DNA from: Ulota crispa
Taxonomy: Eukaryota > Streptophyta > Bryopsida > Orthotrichales > Orthotrichaceae
Direction: 5' to 3'
Assembly: GCA_963920765.1 (NCBI GenBank)
Contig: OY987242.1
Span: forward strand, 15,710,002 to 15,774,001
DNA: 64,000 nucleotides
A program made the translations under genes and the position numbers. Below, in pieces: positions 12,634 to 22,139 of this stretch; positions within the stretch are counted from its first letter, which is position 1; every line of letters begins with the position of its first letter. The notes beneath the pieces are model-generated. The model was not told where the DNA came from, did not search any database, and saw only the letters and a program-made list of their open reading frames with translations.

Positions 12634-12985
12634 GGTGCCTCAATGCAGCTGGACAAAGCAAACACAACAAGATGATTGCGAGAAGGGGTATATGTCTGAG
12701 CTGCGAGGTTGGTTGTGGAGAGAGGAAAGGTGATATAACTAGCGAGGGTGTGCGGAGAGAAGCGGAGGAGGAGTGCAGTGTAGTGGGGAAGGGCAGCCAG
12801 CCATGCATGGCGGACAATCGTCGCCCACGATCGGAGAGCTCCGAGCGATTGGCAGCATGGGGACTGCCTTGGATAAGGTGGGATGGCGACGGATGTTGGA
12901 GGTTCTCGTCGACGGACGTTGGGACTTCTCGTTGACGAATGTTGGAGGTTCTGGTCGACGGATGGTGCACGGACGAATCTGGTCA
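12634..12985 (-). promoter_or_regulatory. LHCB3 promoter region: TATA-like, I-box, 23-bp repeats
   Basis: Upstream of the LHCB3 ATG. A TATA-like AGTTATATC (minus) lies near 12733, about 100 bp from the start. At 12871-12880 the plus strand reads GGATAAGGTG, matching the I-box of light-regulated plant promoters. Three imperfect 23-bp units (12896-12964) share TTGGAGGTTCT and TCGACGGA. Function is inferred from motif and position only. Confidence 0.5.
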
Positions 12986-13020
12986 AAATCTTGACTGAAT
13001 TCTGTGAAGCAATAGGGGTA

Positions 13021-13436
13021 AGGTAGGTGCACCCATAAGCGTGGAAATAAGGGTTTTGGAGTAGGTAAAACAATTGACTAACTTTGAAAAAAATACTGTA
13101 CGTTAGGAAATGGAAACCAAAAATATTGGTATCAATTTCAAGGTCCCAATTATAAGTATTTGTTCACAAAGATTTTTCAAAGTCCAAAATCACTAAAATT
13201 GTAGGAACCATGTGTAAGAGATGCTAAAAACAAGGCTTGTTGGTTCTTAAATAGTAAGATGGGTACTCAAAACCTCATGCTAGTCACCCACAACCATCAC
13301 TTCATCACCCATAACCATCACTTCATCACCCATAACCATCACTTAGTCACCCACAACCATTTGTTTTTTTATTGATTAGCCCATCCACTATCAAGTGACG
13401 GGCACGGGGATGCAACGCTTATGGATGCTGCTACCT
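13021..13436. mobile_element. AGGTAGGAGCACCC-TIR MITE, copy 1, with internal minisatellite
   Basis: Left end TA-AGGTAGGTGCACCCATAAG, right end CTTATGGATGCTGCTACCT-TA. This is the longest of four copies (also 23898, 31272, 35251). The extra length includes a 21-bp tandem repeat at about 13285-13360 built on CACCCATAACCATCACTT. TA flanks fit a 2-bp target duplication but cannot exclude a longer TA-containing one. Confidence 0.65.
13285..13360. repeat. 21-bp minisatellite, about 4 units
   Basis: Repeats of CACCCATAACCATCACTTC/G inside the MITE above; no spacers or conserved flanks. Confidence 0.8.
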
Positions 13437-13499
13437 TAGTCATGGCACTTTCTTAGGAGAGTGTGGAGGATGAGAATGCAGATGTGCCGCGCTACTGGT

Positions 13500-13994
13500 G
13501 ACTGTCAGAGCTTCTGTTGTTCTTTGCGTGCTAAATTTTTCACCATCCCATTCTTTTCCTCCGGAGGTGAAGAATGGAGTGGAGAATGAGTTAGCGTGTG
13601 AACTTCTTACCATTGTCTGCTCGTTTCCCCTGCTTGTGAATTGCTTTTCATCCTAGCTCTTTTTACTCCTCCAATTGCTTGCCATGTTGCCTTTCTCTAA
13701 GTAAGTCATTCTTCATTCTCCATTCTCCATCACACACAAATGGAGTGTCACAGCACCTTCACAAAGAACAAGCTCCTATTGGCTCCTACTTTCACTCAAC
13801 TAATTCTTGATCGATCTCCATTCTCATTTCATTCTCCAACACTACAAGGAAATCATAGTCAAAGTTATAAAAAGTTGACAAATATTGTGACCTAATCTAC
13901 GGTATACTGTAGATTAAGTCACAATCTTTGTAAACTTTTTATAGATTTGACCATGATTTCCTTGTAGTGCAAGAAGCAGTAACTACCCCTAATG
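13500..13994. mobile_element. Degraded TIR element interrupted by a CACTA hairpin
   Basis: The CATTCTCCAT-rich sequence resembles the 9195-9598 element, and the right end ACTACCCC-TA (13983-13992) resembles its terminus. A clear left end was not found. It is split by the hairpin at 13840-13969. Confidence 0.35.
13840..13969. mobile_element. CACTA-type hairpin MITE, TSD CAA
   Basis: Starts CACTACAAGGAAATCA and ends TGATTTCCTTGTAGTG, forming a nearly full-length 130-bp hairpin. The exact 3-bp duplication CAA flanks it at 13837-13839 and 13970-13972. CACTAC ends with 3-bp duplication define the CACTA (CMC) superfamily. Confidence 0.85.
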
Positions 13995-14392
13995 GTTCCA
14001 AATGTGATTTTCATAATTTAGCTAAAGTGATAAATACATTGCCAAATGTGCAAACCAATGTTTGGGGAATCGGCAATTAGTATATTGTTAGCCGGTTAAG
14101 ATGCAAGAAAAAGTCTGTTGAATTTGGAACCAAGTAAAAAAATTGTCCTGTTTTCAAAAAATACATAGTTATAGTAGAAATATAGGTAATTTCTTGTATA
14201 GGCTTGTGGAAAATTTGTTGAAAATGGGGAATGTTGAGTGTTAACCAATAAAGTTCAACAATATCTCCTAATAATTGTCTAGATCAATGTTTGGGGGAGA
14301 ACCAACAATTTGGTGTATTGTCGAAAATTAGTTTGAATTGTGAGAGTACTGTACAAGAAAAATATCTCAAATTACAAAAACAATAATCAATT

Positions 14393-14634
14393 TCAACCCT
14401 TAAACGATCAACCGACCATAGTACATATTATGTATGTTGCCCTATAATTGGCATTTGCTACCAACAAAAAGTTTTGATTTGGGCTCTTGATTAGCTCACT
14501 AGATCCGCATTGATCTATATTCTAAATTCTTTGTTAATCTCAAATGTAGTAAAGGTGTGGATGCATTCCAACTACAAGAACAATACATTGTACTGTATTG
14601 CTTACTACAAGTTGCTTAGATGTCTAGGGGTTAA
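14393..14634. mobile_element. TTAA-flanked MITE, 240-bp subfamily, copy 2
   Basis: TCAA-CCCTTAAACG left, CTAGGGG-TTAA right. The interior includes TTTGTTAATCTCAAATGTAG, shared with the 5899 and 40667 copies. Confidence 0.65.
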
Positions 14635-14766
14635 AGTATGAAAGTAGGCCATACATGGTGTAGGCACATGAAAATTTGGTTGAAGATGGAAAATGAATTT
14701 TGATTAGTGGAGAAAAAAAGAACAAGGTTGTATGGCTCCACATCACATGCCAACTAAGACCATGTT

Positions 14767-15014
14767 TAAGGTAGACATACCTTATTTTGAGCGTGAACTT
14801 TATTCCGTGCATTTGTACCCGTGGTGGAAATTTTGGGCCCGAAATCTAGGGGAAGCCATAGATGTCCTATTTTTTGGGACTATAGATGCTTTATGTTTTG
14901 GGTCTCAAGAAATAGAGCATCTGTGACTTCCTTAAATTTCAAGCCCAAAATTCCCACCAAGGGTACAGATGCACGGAATTAGGTTCAAGCTCAGAATAAG
15001 GTAAGTCTACCTTA
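14767..15014. mobile_element. Long-TIR MITE (AGGTAGAC ends)
   Basis: Imperfect inverted arms of about 75 bp. The left reads AGGTAGACATACCTTATTTT and continues to GTGGAAATTTTGGG; the right is its reverse complement with mismatches. TA is adjacent on both sides. About 250 bp, non-coding. Confidence 0.65.
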
Positions 15015-15298
15015 CTTGGAAAAGCTGGCAAGGCAATGCTTTTTGGAAGCATTGGTGCCAAGAAAGTAGAGCTTGGCCCAAAAGTTGGATAAACTTCCAT
15101 CAAACAAGATCCAACTCTGAGAGTGAGGTCCAAACGATGTTGATTTCTTAATATTTCATATTAACCTTTTATTAGTATTTTCCTTCACCCTTTATGTTTA
15201 TCAAAGTCAAAGAACTGACTTTGAGCTAGAGCTTGCAAATTTGGAACATAGGGTATAGCATGATCCTTCCCAAAAATGCTGAGTACCTTAATTAGTAA

Positions 15299-15565
15299 GA
15301 GCTAATGCCATATTTGTTAAATTGGGAAAAAGCTTACAAAGTGGGATTTTTGAAAGAATAAGGTGGTCACCTTAATCTGAGTTCCAGCGTTTTTTTTGGT
15401 ACACATGGCCTCTACTAAGAGGAGGAATTTGTGAGGGAAAAAATCTTAGTGGCTCAAATTGAATCTGATGTCTTCAAATCTAGTTTAAGTTGACTATTTT
15501 GGAGTAAGGTGAGGTACAAAATGGTACCCAACATTTTCCCAATTTAATGAATACGGCATTAGCTC
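15299..15565. mobile_element. TIR element (GAGCTAATGCC ends)
   Basis: Left end GAGCTAATGCC followed by TTAAATTGGG; right end CCCAATTTAA then GGCATTAGCTC, in inverted orientation. Target duplication not resolved. Non-coding. Confidence 0.6.
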
Positions 15566-15622
15566 CAATTTGGTTCCACAAAAAGTGCAATTGATTTGTT
15601 TCTTTCAAGATTGTAGTTCCAC

Positions 15623-16259
15623 TTAACCCCTCAACGCCCGAGGGGCGTTTATTTCACCCCTCTGAATTTTGTTTAGGGATACCAAAAGTTTTTTGAAGAT
15701 TTTTTGTGTGGTTCTTATTATATCTAAATTGTTGTTGAAGTCTAGTTTGATCTCAAAAATGAACTAACATGATTTGTCTATTCAAGATTTTGTGCAAGGG
15801 TGTCCATTGCAAATTTTCACTTTCTAGTGTTGAAGGCTCTTGGAAATGAGCCTCAAATACACTAGAACTTGGAGAAAAAATTGCATTGAAAATTCATTTA
15901 AAAAAATTATAGAATAGATTTTGAGAAGCCGTAAATTGATTGGGGTTACGCATGTTGTATTTCACATACTCATATTTTTTTGCTACCCTTGATTTTAGGT
16001 TTGAGATGCAAAAGGAGGATTGAAAGACTTCAAATCACTTTCATAGTTTTAACACCCTCATGATCAAACATTATAATCTTTCAATCCATAAGTGATGTAG
16101 TTGTGATCTCTTTTTGTATGCAATCTATAACATGTCTACTTTGAATTTGTATGATTACATGTCAAAAAAATTGATAAGATTGATCAAAATACCAACATTT
16201 TGTGCACTTTCAAGCAAATTCTGAGATACTCCAAAATTCCAGGGGCAGTGAGGGGTTAA
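15623..16259. mobile_element. TTAA/CCC element, unique interior (637 bp)
   Basis: TTAA-CCCCTCAACGCCC at the left, GGGGCAGTGAGGGG-TTAA at the right, so both TTAA copies are intact. The interior is unlike the other subfamilies here. No open frame. Confidence 0.7.
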
Positions 16260-17632
16260 GTGACCAATCAAACTTTTTAGTTTAGGTCATGGTTAGACAC
16301 TGACCTCAGCTATTTCAAGAGGTAAGTTGTTGGATTCGTTCCAAATTTTTTAATTATGCATTGTTTTTTTAAGAGACACATAATGAATTTTTGGAGCTTT
16401 CTTTTGTGAAAGCCAGTTGTATCTAACTTCTTTCTTACATTTTCTAGAGATTCAAATTTTTTAAATTGTTTTTCTTGGTGAAAAGAATTCAAAGGTTTGA
16501 ATAAGTTTTCTCGAACTTAGCAATAATGCAGAGTTTCTCACAGAGTTTCTTGTGAGAGACAATCAATAAAATGAATTGTGAAATCCCATTGAAGTGTCTT
16601 TTTTTTCATTTTCTAATACGGCCTTAAAAAGACATATCTATGTCGATATCTATCTCGTAACAAACCCACCCAAGAGTGCTCTTTCTTTTTGTGCAAATAG
16701 TTTACAAATTGCAAAAAAACAATATAGAAATTTAATAAATGAGGACCGATTTTTCATCAACTTTCATTTTTATTCAGTCACCTTTCATTTGGTTTTAATT
16801 AGAAAAATCATATCACAATTTTTCAATTTAGCTTTGTTGAGTATACGGAATTTCATCTTAAAAAACAAATAAATTAAAGCAAGTTGCTTTTATTACAAGG
16901 ATGGTGCCGGAGAGGGGAGGCTATGAGAGGAGTTGAGTATCCCGAATTTTATTTTAGAACAGTTTCAAAGGTATTTGTTTCAGAGGATGATGTACATTTT
17001 TTATTTAATCTTTTTTTTGCAATGCACAATTTTTAACTTTTATTATGAGCTGTATAGAAATTGTTTTGTTCTTCATAATTTTCATTACAAGGCTCTATTT
17101 TGTTTTGTAGAAATTCTATATTTTAATTTCCTTGGAACCATTTGTTTGTATGACTACATAAATAAACATGGTGCTACACATACATGGTTATAAATTTAGA
17201 ATGAAGGTATTCCAAACCCTCACAAAAATCGATATGGTTCGTATGTTGTAGATGCATACATGTACATAAATTATTCTCCTATATATCCTCAAGCAATTTT
17301 TCTTGTAAGAAGCAGTATTTTTGACATATTCAATACATATCTATAAAAAATTAATGTTGTTTCTTACTTTGTTTGTACAAATGCAAACCTCATAATTTAT
17401 GAAGTTGTTTTCCATCTTCCTCTCAAGATTTCATAGCACTTTGGACAAACTATACAAACAATGAAACTATCATATTGTTCATGAAGTATAATTGAGTTTT
17501 TGCAAGTATATTACCTCATAAATAGTTGCAAACTTTTTGGTTTCAGTTTTGTTTGCAACAGCGAAATCTGTGTGATGAAGGGTTTGTAATGAGAGGGTGC
17601 TTTTCGATATTTGATTGCATTCAAAAATTAAA
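16260..17632. other. Very AT-rich intergenic DNA
   Basis: Open frames here (e.g. 16594-16872, 16933-17193) have F/I/N/L/Y-rich translations typical of AT-rich noise. Nothing recognised. Confidence 0.5.
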
Positions 17633-18007
17633 GGGAAAATTACAAATAGGGACATGAAAATGTAAAATTTTACAAAAAGGGGCACGATTTCAAAAAAAAT
17701 AGTAATTTTTTGGAATTTTTTTTGGTTTGGACATTGGTTGATTTAGATACATCACATTAGATGTTAGCTAACTTCCAAAAAATTTTAAAGTCTTCAAAAA
17801 TTGCCATTTCCTATATTAAAATTTCTTTATTTAGACTTGATTTGGAGAGATCTTTAAGTTTTTTGATAGTTAGCTAACATTTAATGTGATGTGTCTAAGT
17901 CAACCAATGTCCAAACCAAAAAAACAATTACAAAATTTACATTTAAAAAAAAATTGTGCCCCTATTTGTAATATTTTACGTCTTCATGCCCCTATTTGTA
18001 ATATCCC
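17633..18007. mobile_element. Mutator-like MITE, 9-bp TSD AAAATTAAA
   Basis: Ends GGGAAAATTACAAATAGGG and CCCTATTTGTAATATCCC. The exact 9-bp direct repeat AAAATTAAA flanks it (17624-17632, 18008-18016). The inner arms (GTTTGGACATTGGTTGA; inverse near 17900) make a long foldback. A second copy is at 48484-48972. Confidence 0.85.
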
Positions 18008-18177
18008 AAAATTAAATATAAAAAATATTCATTTATTTACCAATGGTTAGGAATAAAGATCACTTCGCAGAACTTGCAACTTTTGCCCTTAAGTGGTAAA
18101 ATAACACACCCAATAAATGATCATACAAGTTCTTAAGCTAATGTTGATCTTTTTCTAATTGCGTGATTCATGAGTAT

Positions 18178-19111
18178 TTAACCCTTTAGTGACCGTCAAC
18201 CAATTGGGAGGCACCTCAAATTTTCACTATACGGTCTGCAAAACACATTCAAGGACAAAATATGTGTTTCTAAAATCAAATTGGACCAGACATATCAAAG
18301 CTATAAACTTTGGCAACTTGAATATGAAAATAAAGTTTGATCTATTGGAACAATTCCGCGTGAGGATTGTGAGAAGCTTGATGATCCAAATAAACTTGTT
18401 GTGCAAAAACATGAGACACTCTAACTAATTAGTGTCAATCATGCAATTGAAACTTTTGATAGTGGAGAAATTTGTAGAGGCTATTGCCCCATTCTAGGTT
18501 ACTGCACTTCTAAAAAAAATACAAAAATTGAGTCAATCTGTGCATTTCACGGAATGATTTGTGAAATTGAGCATTGGAAGAATATGAACGTGGCCACACA
18601 TACACGGTTGAATATATCATGCATGGAACATGTTTCCACAAAATCTGATTGGTCAATATCATCTACATTGGGTGTCATTTGAGGTACAAGGTCCCACATT
18701 TAGCATTGCAAACCTTTGGAGCCCAAGATTTCATGGAATACGCAATGTTGTAGTTGAAATACACCACAAGTAGAACTTCTAAATAAACCATGCATCTTTT
18801 GCACAACTACTAGAGAGTTAGCACCTGATACTTTGGGTGCAATATGTGGGCTTTGGGGCCACGTCACAGTTGCACTAAATTAGTATTTCATTCGTTATAC
18901 CCATATGAGATTCCTAGCTTCATATGTAAAACATGCATAGCTACCGTTTTTCTTTATGCCTTGCTTGAAAATTTGTTCCAGTAGGAGCACAAGCTAAACC
19001 CCAACTTCGTTGCGTTTTGTGCTTTTTCAAATTAAATAAAACAAAGATGACAAGAACCACGGAGTACCAAAATCAACCCAAAAGTAGTCAATAGGGCACT
19101 AAAGGGTTAAG
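18178..19111. mobile_element. TTAA/CCC element, unique interior (934 bp)
   Basis: TTAA-CCCTTTAGTGACC at the left, GGGCACTAAAGGG-TTAA at the right; both TTAA copies exact. A short open frame at 18189-18428 is not recognisable as transposase. Confidence 0.7.
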
Positions 19112-19604
19112 CAACACTATTATAACCTATATAGATAATAGTTCCTATGTACTTCTAGAAATTTTTCTATAAAATTTTGACAATTTTTTGTCAAATTGCA
19201 TTGTACCAGAAACAAAAATGTAATTAAATATCATATTTACAATGTTGAAATACATACAATGAAACACTATACATCAGCAATTTGAAGAATACTCAAAAAA
19301 TCTCCAATCCATTGATTACATTCATACCTATAGTAATAGTTTTTTCATTGTCCTTCCTAATTGAATGCTAACAATACCTTGAAGAGCAACACAAACTATG
19401 GAAATGGGATAATAGACCATCCAAAAGACTTGGTAGGAAGAAAATGTTGAGTCTCAAGCGAATATTGCACTTTATCAATTTAACGGAGACTTAATAGGTG
19501 GCAAGCATAATCAAAATTGAAAAGCAAATAAAAACACACAATTGTGGATTTGAAAAAAGTAAGGACTCTTATTGTGAGTCAATAGTTCTAACTCTTCAAA
19601 GTTG

Positions 19605-20160
19605 GATTTGTCTAAATTACGTTTTCTGAAAAGAGGATCGATGTACAATTTCCTTACAAAAGTATGGCATGCTATATGATGTTGCAAGTGAAAACAAGGA
19701 TTTTAGATATGCAAGAAAGTTTATTATTGAGGACTAGTTTACCTACATGTTGTAACAGTAGAGGCAACAAAAATATCCTTGTAATAAAAAAAATTGTGTA
19801 ATAGCAATCTTATCTTCATGTCCCTTTATTCATGTGTCTTTATCCTTGTGTCCCCAAATTTTACTTTATTCCATTTATAAATTTAGTTAAACTTGTACTC
19901 TACTCTATTTTATTTTTCATTCAATATGGGATTCATTTGAAGAATACATGAGCGTTCTAATTGGCCTAAAGAAAATTGTGGTGCAACTACCAAGGACTTG
20001 CTGTTAACAACTAGTGAAGTAGATAAAAGTGAGTGTTGAATTTGTTTAAATTATGTTTGCTCATAAGAGGATTGATGCACAATTTCCTTACAAAAGTATG
20101 GCATGCTATATGATGTTGTTACAAGTGAAAAAACAAGGAATTTTAGATATGCAATAATTG
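19605..20160. repeat. Direct duplication of a ~130-bp segment
   Basis: Copies at about 19605-19735 and 20039-20160 share CAATTTCCTTACAAAAGTAT and GGCATGCTATATGATGTTG. The second copy is interrupted by the element at 20167-20574. Confidence 0.75.
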
Positions 20161-20166
20161 AAACTA

Positions 20167-20574
20167 GGGAATTGCTAAAGCCACACTCAAAATTGCTAAC
20201 GCCACACCCTTATAATCATGTATTTTGCAAATTTAATGCTATTTTTTTTAATCAAGTGGTCCATCATTTGTTCAATCTAAGCATTACCACCTACTTGAAA
20301 GAAAGTAAAACCATTGCAATTCATCATTGAACTTTTGTTGCACCATTGCTATTTTTTTGATGTATTTTTGCATCTAATATTTCAAAAGTCCTATATTTTT
20401 AATTTCAAATTCAAGCACCTCCAATTTTTTTGAATATAGCGTTAAAATGATAAAGGTGAAACAAAGTCTTTTAATGTAAATTTTAAAAATCAACAATAAA
20501 TTCTCATAGATCATGTTCAAAGCACACCTTCAAGTGTGGCGTTAGCAATTTGGGGTGTGGCTTTAGCAATTCCC
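20167..20574. mobile_element. Long-TIR MITE (GGGAATTGCTAAAGCC ends)
   Basis: Arms of about 45 bp: GGGAATTGCTAAAGCCACAC then TTGCTAACGCCACAC, inverted at the right end as GTGTGGCGTTAGCAA then GGCTTTAGCAATTCCC. TA on each side. The related uninterrupted sequence at about 19720 approximates the empty site. Confidence 0.75.
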
Positions 20575-20678
20575 TAATTATTGAGGATAAATGATAATTT
20601 TATCCAAGGATTATGTTGCATTCGTCAGAAGTAAGTTTAGGGCATACGTATCGATGATGCAACGGCGGCCTATTGTCT

Positions 20679-20687
20679 AAACCCTAA
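20679..20687 (+). promoter_or_regulatory. Telo-box AAACCCTAA
   Basis: AAACCCTAA lies about 150 bp upstream of the ATG at 20840. Plant telo-boxes are common in promoters of growth, translation and ribosome-biogenesis genes. Confidence 0.45.
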
Positions 20688-20839
20688 TTCTCTTCGGTTA
20701 TATTCTCGCCACCTCTCTTCCTCCGCTCTCTCCATGTCCAAGCGCGAGTTCTCTTCCGTGTCTACGTTACCGCAATAAGTTCCGTCTCCGCTTTCTTTTC
20801 TTTTTTCCCTGCAAAGCTTGATACATTACACAACTACCT

Positions 20840-21295
20840 ATGGCACCAAGCATGGCGTTGAAGAAGGAGAAGAAGGAGAAAAAATTGCAGAAGCCACTGA
20901 GTGCCAAGTCCAAGTCGAAAGCTGCGTCGCAGGAAGAGGTGGAGAGGTCGTTGAAGATTGCCAATATGCTCCTACAGCAAGCGGAGGTCGTCCACTCGGA
21001 AGACGAAGGATTGTCGGACGATGACTACATTAAGAGATTGAAGGTCGATCCGATAGCGGTGGACAAGGGCGACGATGGCTTCGAAGTAGACAAGGGTGAG
21101 GAGGGAATCGTGAAGGTAACTGACGTCAAGGCGGAAGTCGAAGTTGTTGATACTCGGGAGAAGAGACCGAAGGTGGCGAACAGCTTGCGGTCGTTGCGGC
21201 TGGCCATAGCAGAGAAAGCGAAGAAGTCGCAGGATGATCGGAAGGCGAAGGTGATGGCCAGAGGTGGCTTTGGCTCCGACGACGAGGAAGAGTGA
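20840..21295 (+). CDS. Small highly charged protein, unknown function
   Basis: Intact single-exon frame of 151 residues with balanced composition and GC-richer codons than the flanks. The N-terminus is lysine-rich (KKEKKEKKLQK, SKSKAA), like a nuclear or nucleolar signal. A helical stretch EEVERSLKIANMLLQQAE precedes an acidic patch SEDEGLSDDDYIKRLKVDP. The C-terminus is a basic helix (SLRSLRLAIAEKAKKSQDDR) ending in GSDDEEE. I do not recognise the family. With the telo-box upstream, a nucleolar or ribosome-related role is possible but speculative. The ATG at 20840 is first in frame; M5 is an alternative. Confidence 0.7.
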   Translation: MAPSMALKKEKKEKKLQKPLSAKSKSKAASQEEVERSLKIANMLLQQAEVVHSEDEGLSDDDYIKRLKVDPIAVDKGDDGFEVDKGEEGIVKVTDVKAEVEVVDTREKRPKVANSLRSLRLAIAEKAKKSQDDRKAKVMARGGFGSDDEEE

Positions 21296-21350
21296 TTAGG
21301 GTTTGTTGGCTTCGACTCCGACGATGAGGAAGAGTGATTAGGGTTTGTTG
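21264..21350. repeat. Tandem duplication of the CDS 3' end including its stop
   Basis: The last codons (GGCTTTGGCTCCGACGACG), the TGA and the following TTAGGGTTTGTTG are repeated immediately downstream with a few changes, leaving a second non-translated tail copy. Confidence 0.85.
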
Positions 21351-21475
21351 AGAAGACTCACGGGTTCGGAGACGCAGCGTTGTCGTTGATACAGTGCTGA
21401 GCTGGAGATGAGCTTGCCTATGAAGGTGACGGTGTTCCGGTCCAACAGCAACTCAGAAGGTTGTTACTGATAAAG

Positions 21476-22034
21476 GGTATGTTTACACTCACACTTGTTG
21501 TTAGGAGGTTATTAGCAACATGAATGCAGTTCATAGATGTGTTCAAATGCATCTAATTTTCCATTGCTATTACCACTCTTAACACCAAGTGTGAATGCAG
21601 TTCAAAGATGTGTCTAATGTTTAAAGATGTGTCCGAATGCAGTTTAAAGATGTGTCCGAATGCAGTTGAAAGATTTGTCCGAATGCAGTTGAAAGATGTG
21701 TCCGAATGCAGTTTAAGGATGTGTCCGAATGCAGTTTAAAGATGTGTCTGAATGCAGTTAAAGACGTGTCCAAATGCAGTTAAAGACGTGTCCAAATGCA
21801 GTTAAAGACGTGTCCAAATGCAGTTAAAGACGTGTCCAAATGCAGTTAAAGACGTGTCCAAATGCAGTTAAAGACGTGTCCAAATGCAGTTAAAGATGTG
21901 TTCAAAAGCAGTTTAAAGATGTGTTTAAATGCAGTTTAAAGATGTGTTCAAATGCATTTAAAGATGTTTCCATATGCATCTAATTTTCCTTCGCTATTAC
22001 TGCACTTAACACCAAGTGTGAACACACCTTAAGG
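21476..22034. mobile_element. TIR element (hAT-like TGTTTACACT ends) with internal minisatellite
   Basis: The left end GTATGTTTACACTCACACTT and the right end AAGTGTGAACACACC are inverted. A direct repeat (ATGCATCTAATTTTCC) flanks the internal array on both sides. TTTACACT is common at hAT ends, but no 8-bp duplication could be fixed, so the superfamily is tentative. Confidence 0.5.
21596..21960. repeat. 22-23 bp minisatellite, about 16 units
   Basis: Unit contains GTGTCCAAATGCAGTTAAAG. Two variants are blocked: a T-rich (TTTAAAGAT) group on both outer sides and a homogeneous TTAAAGAC group in the middle (about 21755-21890), suggesting recent central expansion. Confidence 0.9.
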
Positions 22035-22139
22035 TCATTATTTTGGTGCCAAATGTTTCTGCTACATAGGGTATGAGAGTGTTTTAAATTCTAAGTCGCT
22101 AAAAAGGACTGGTATAGTTGAGTTATATATCAAGGATAT

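Noticed and set aside
12402-13073. 223-residue minus-strand open frame
   Set aside because: Overlaps LHCB3 exon 1 and its promoter in another frame; Pro/Ser/His-rich translation is a composition artefact.
16594-17193. F/I/L/Y-rich frames that look like membrane proteins
   Set aside because: Expected from extreme AT content; no start context, splice support or motif.
21596-21960. Regularly spaced repeat resembling a CRISPR array
   Set aside because: Units are contiguous with no unique spacers, in a eukaryotic context; it is a minisatellite.
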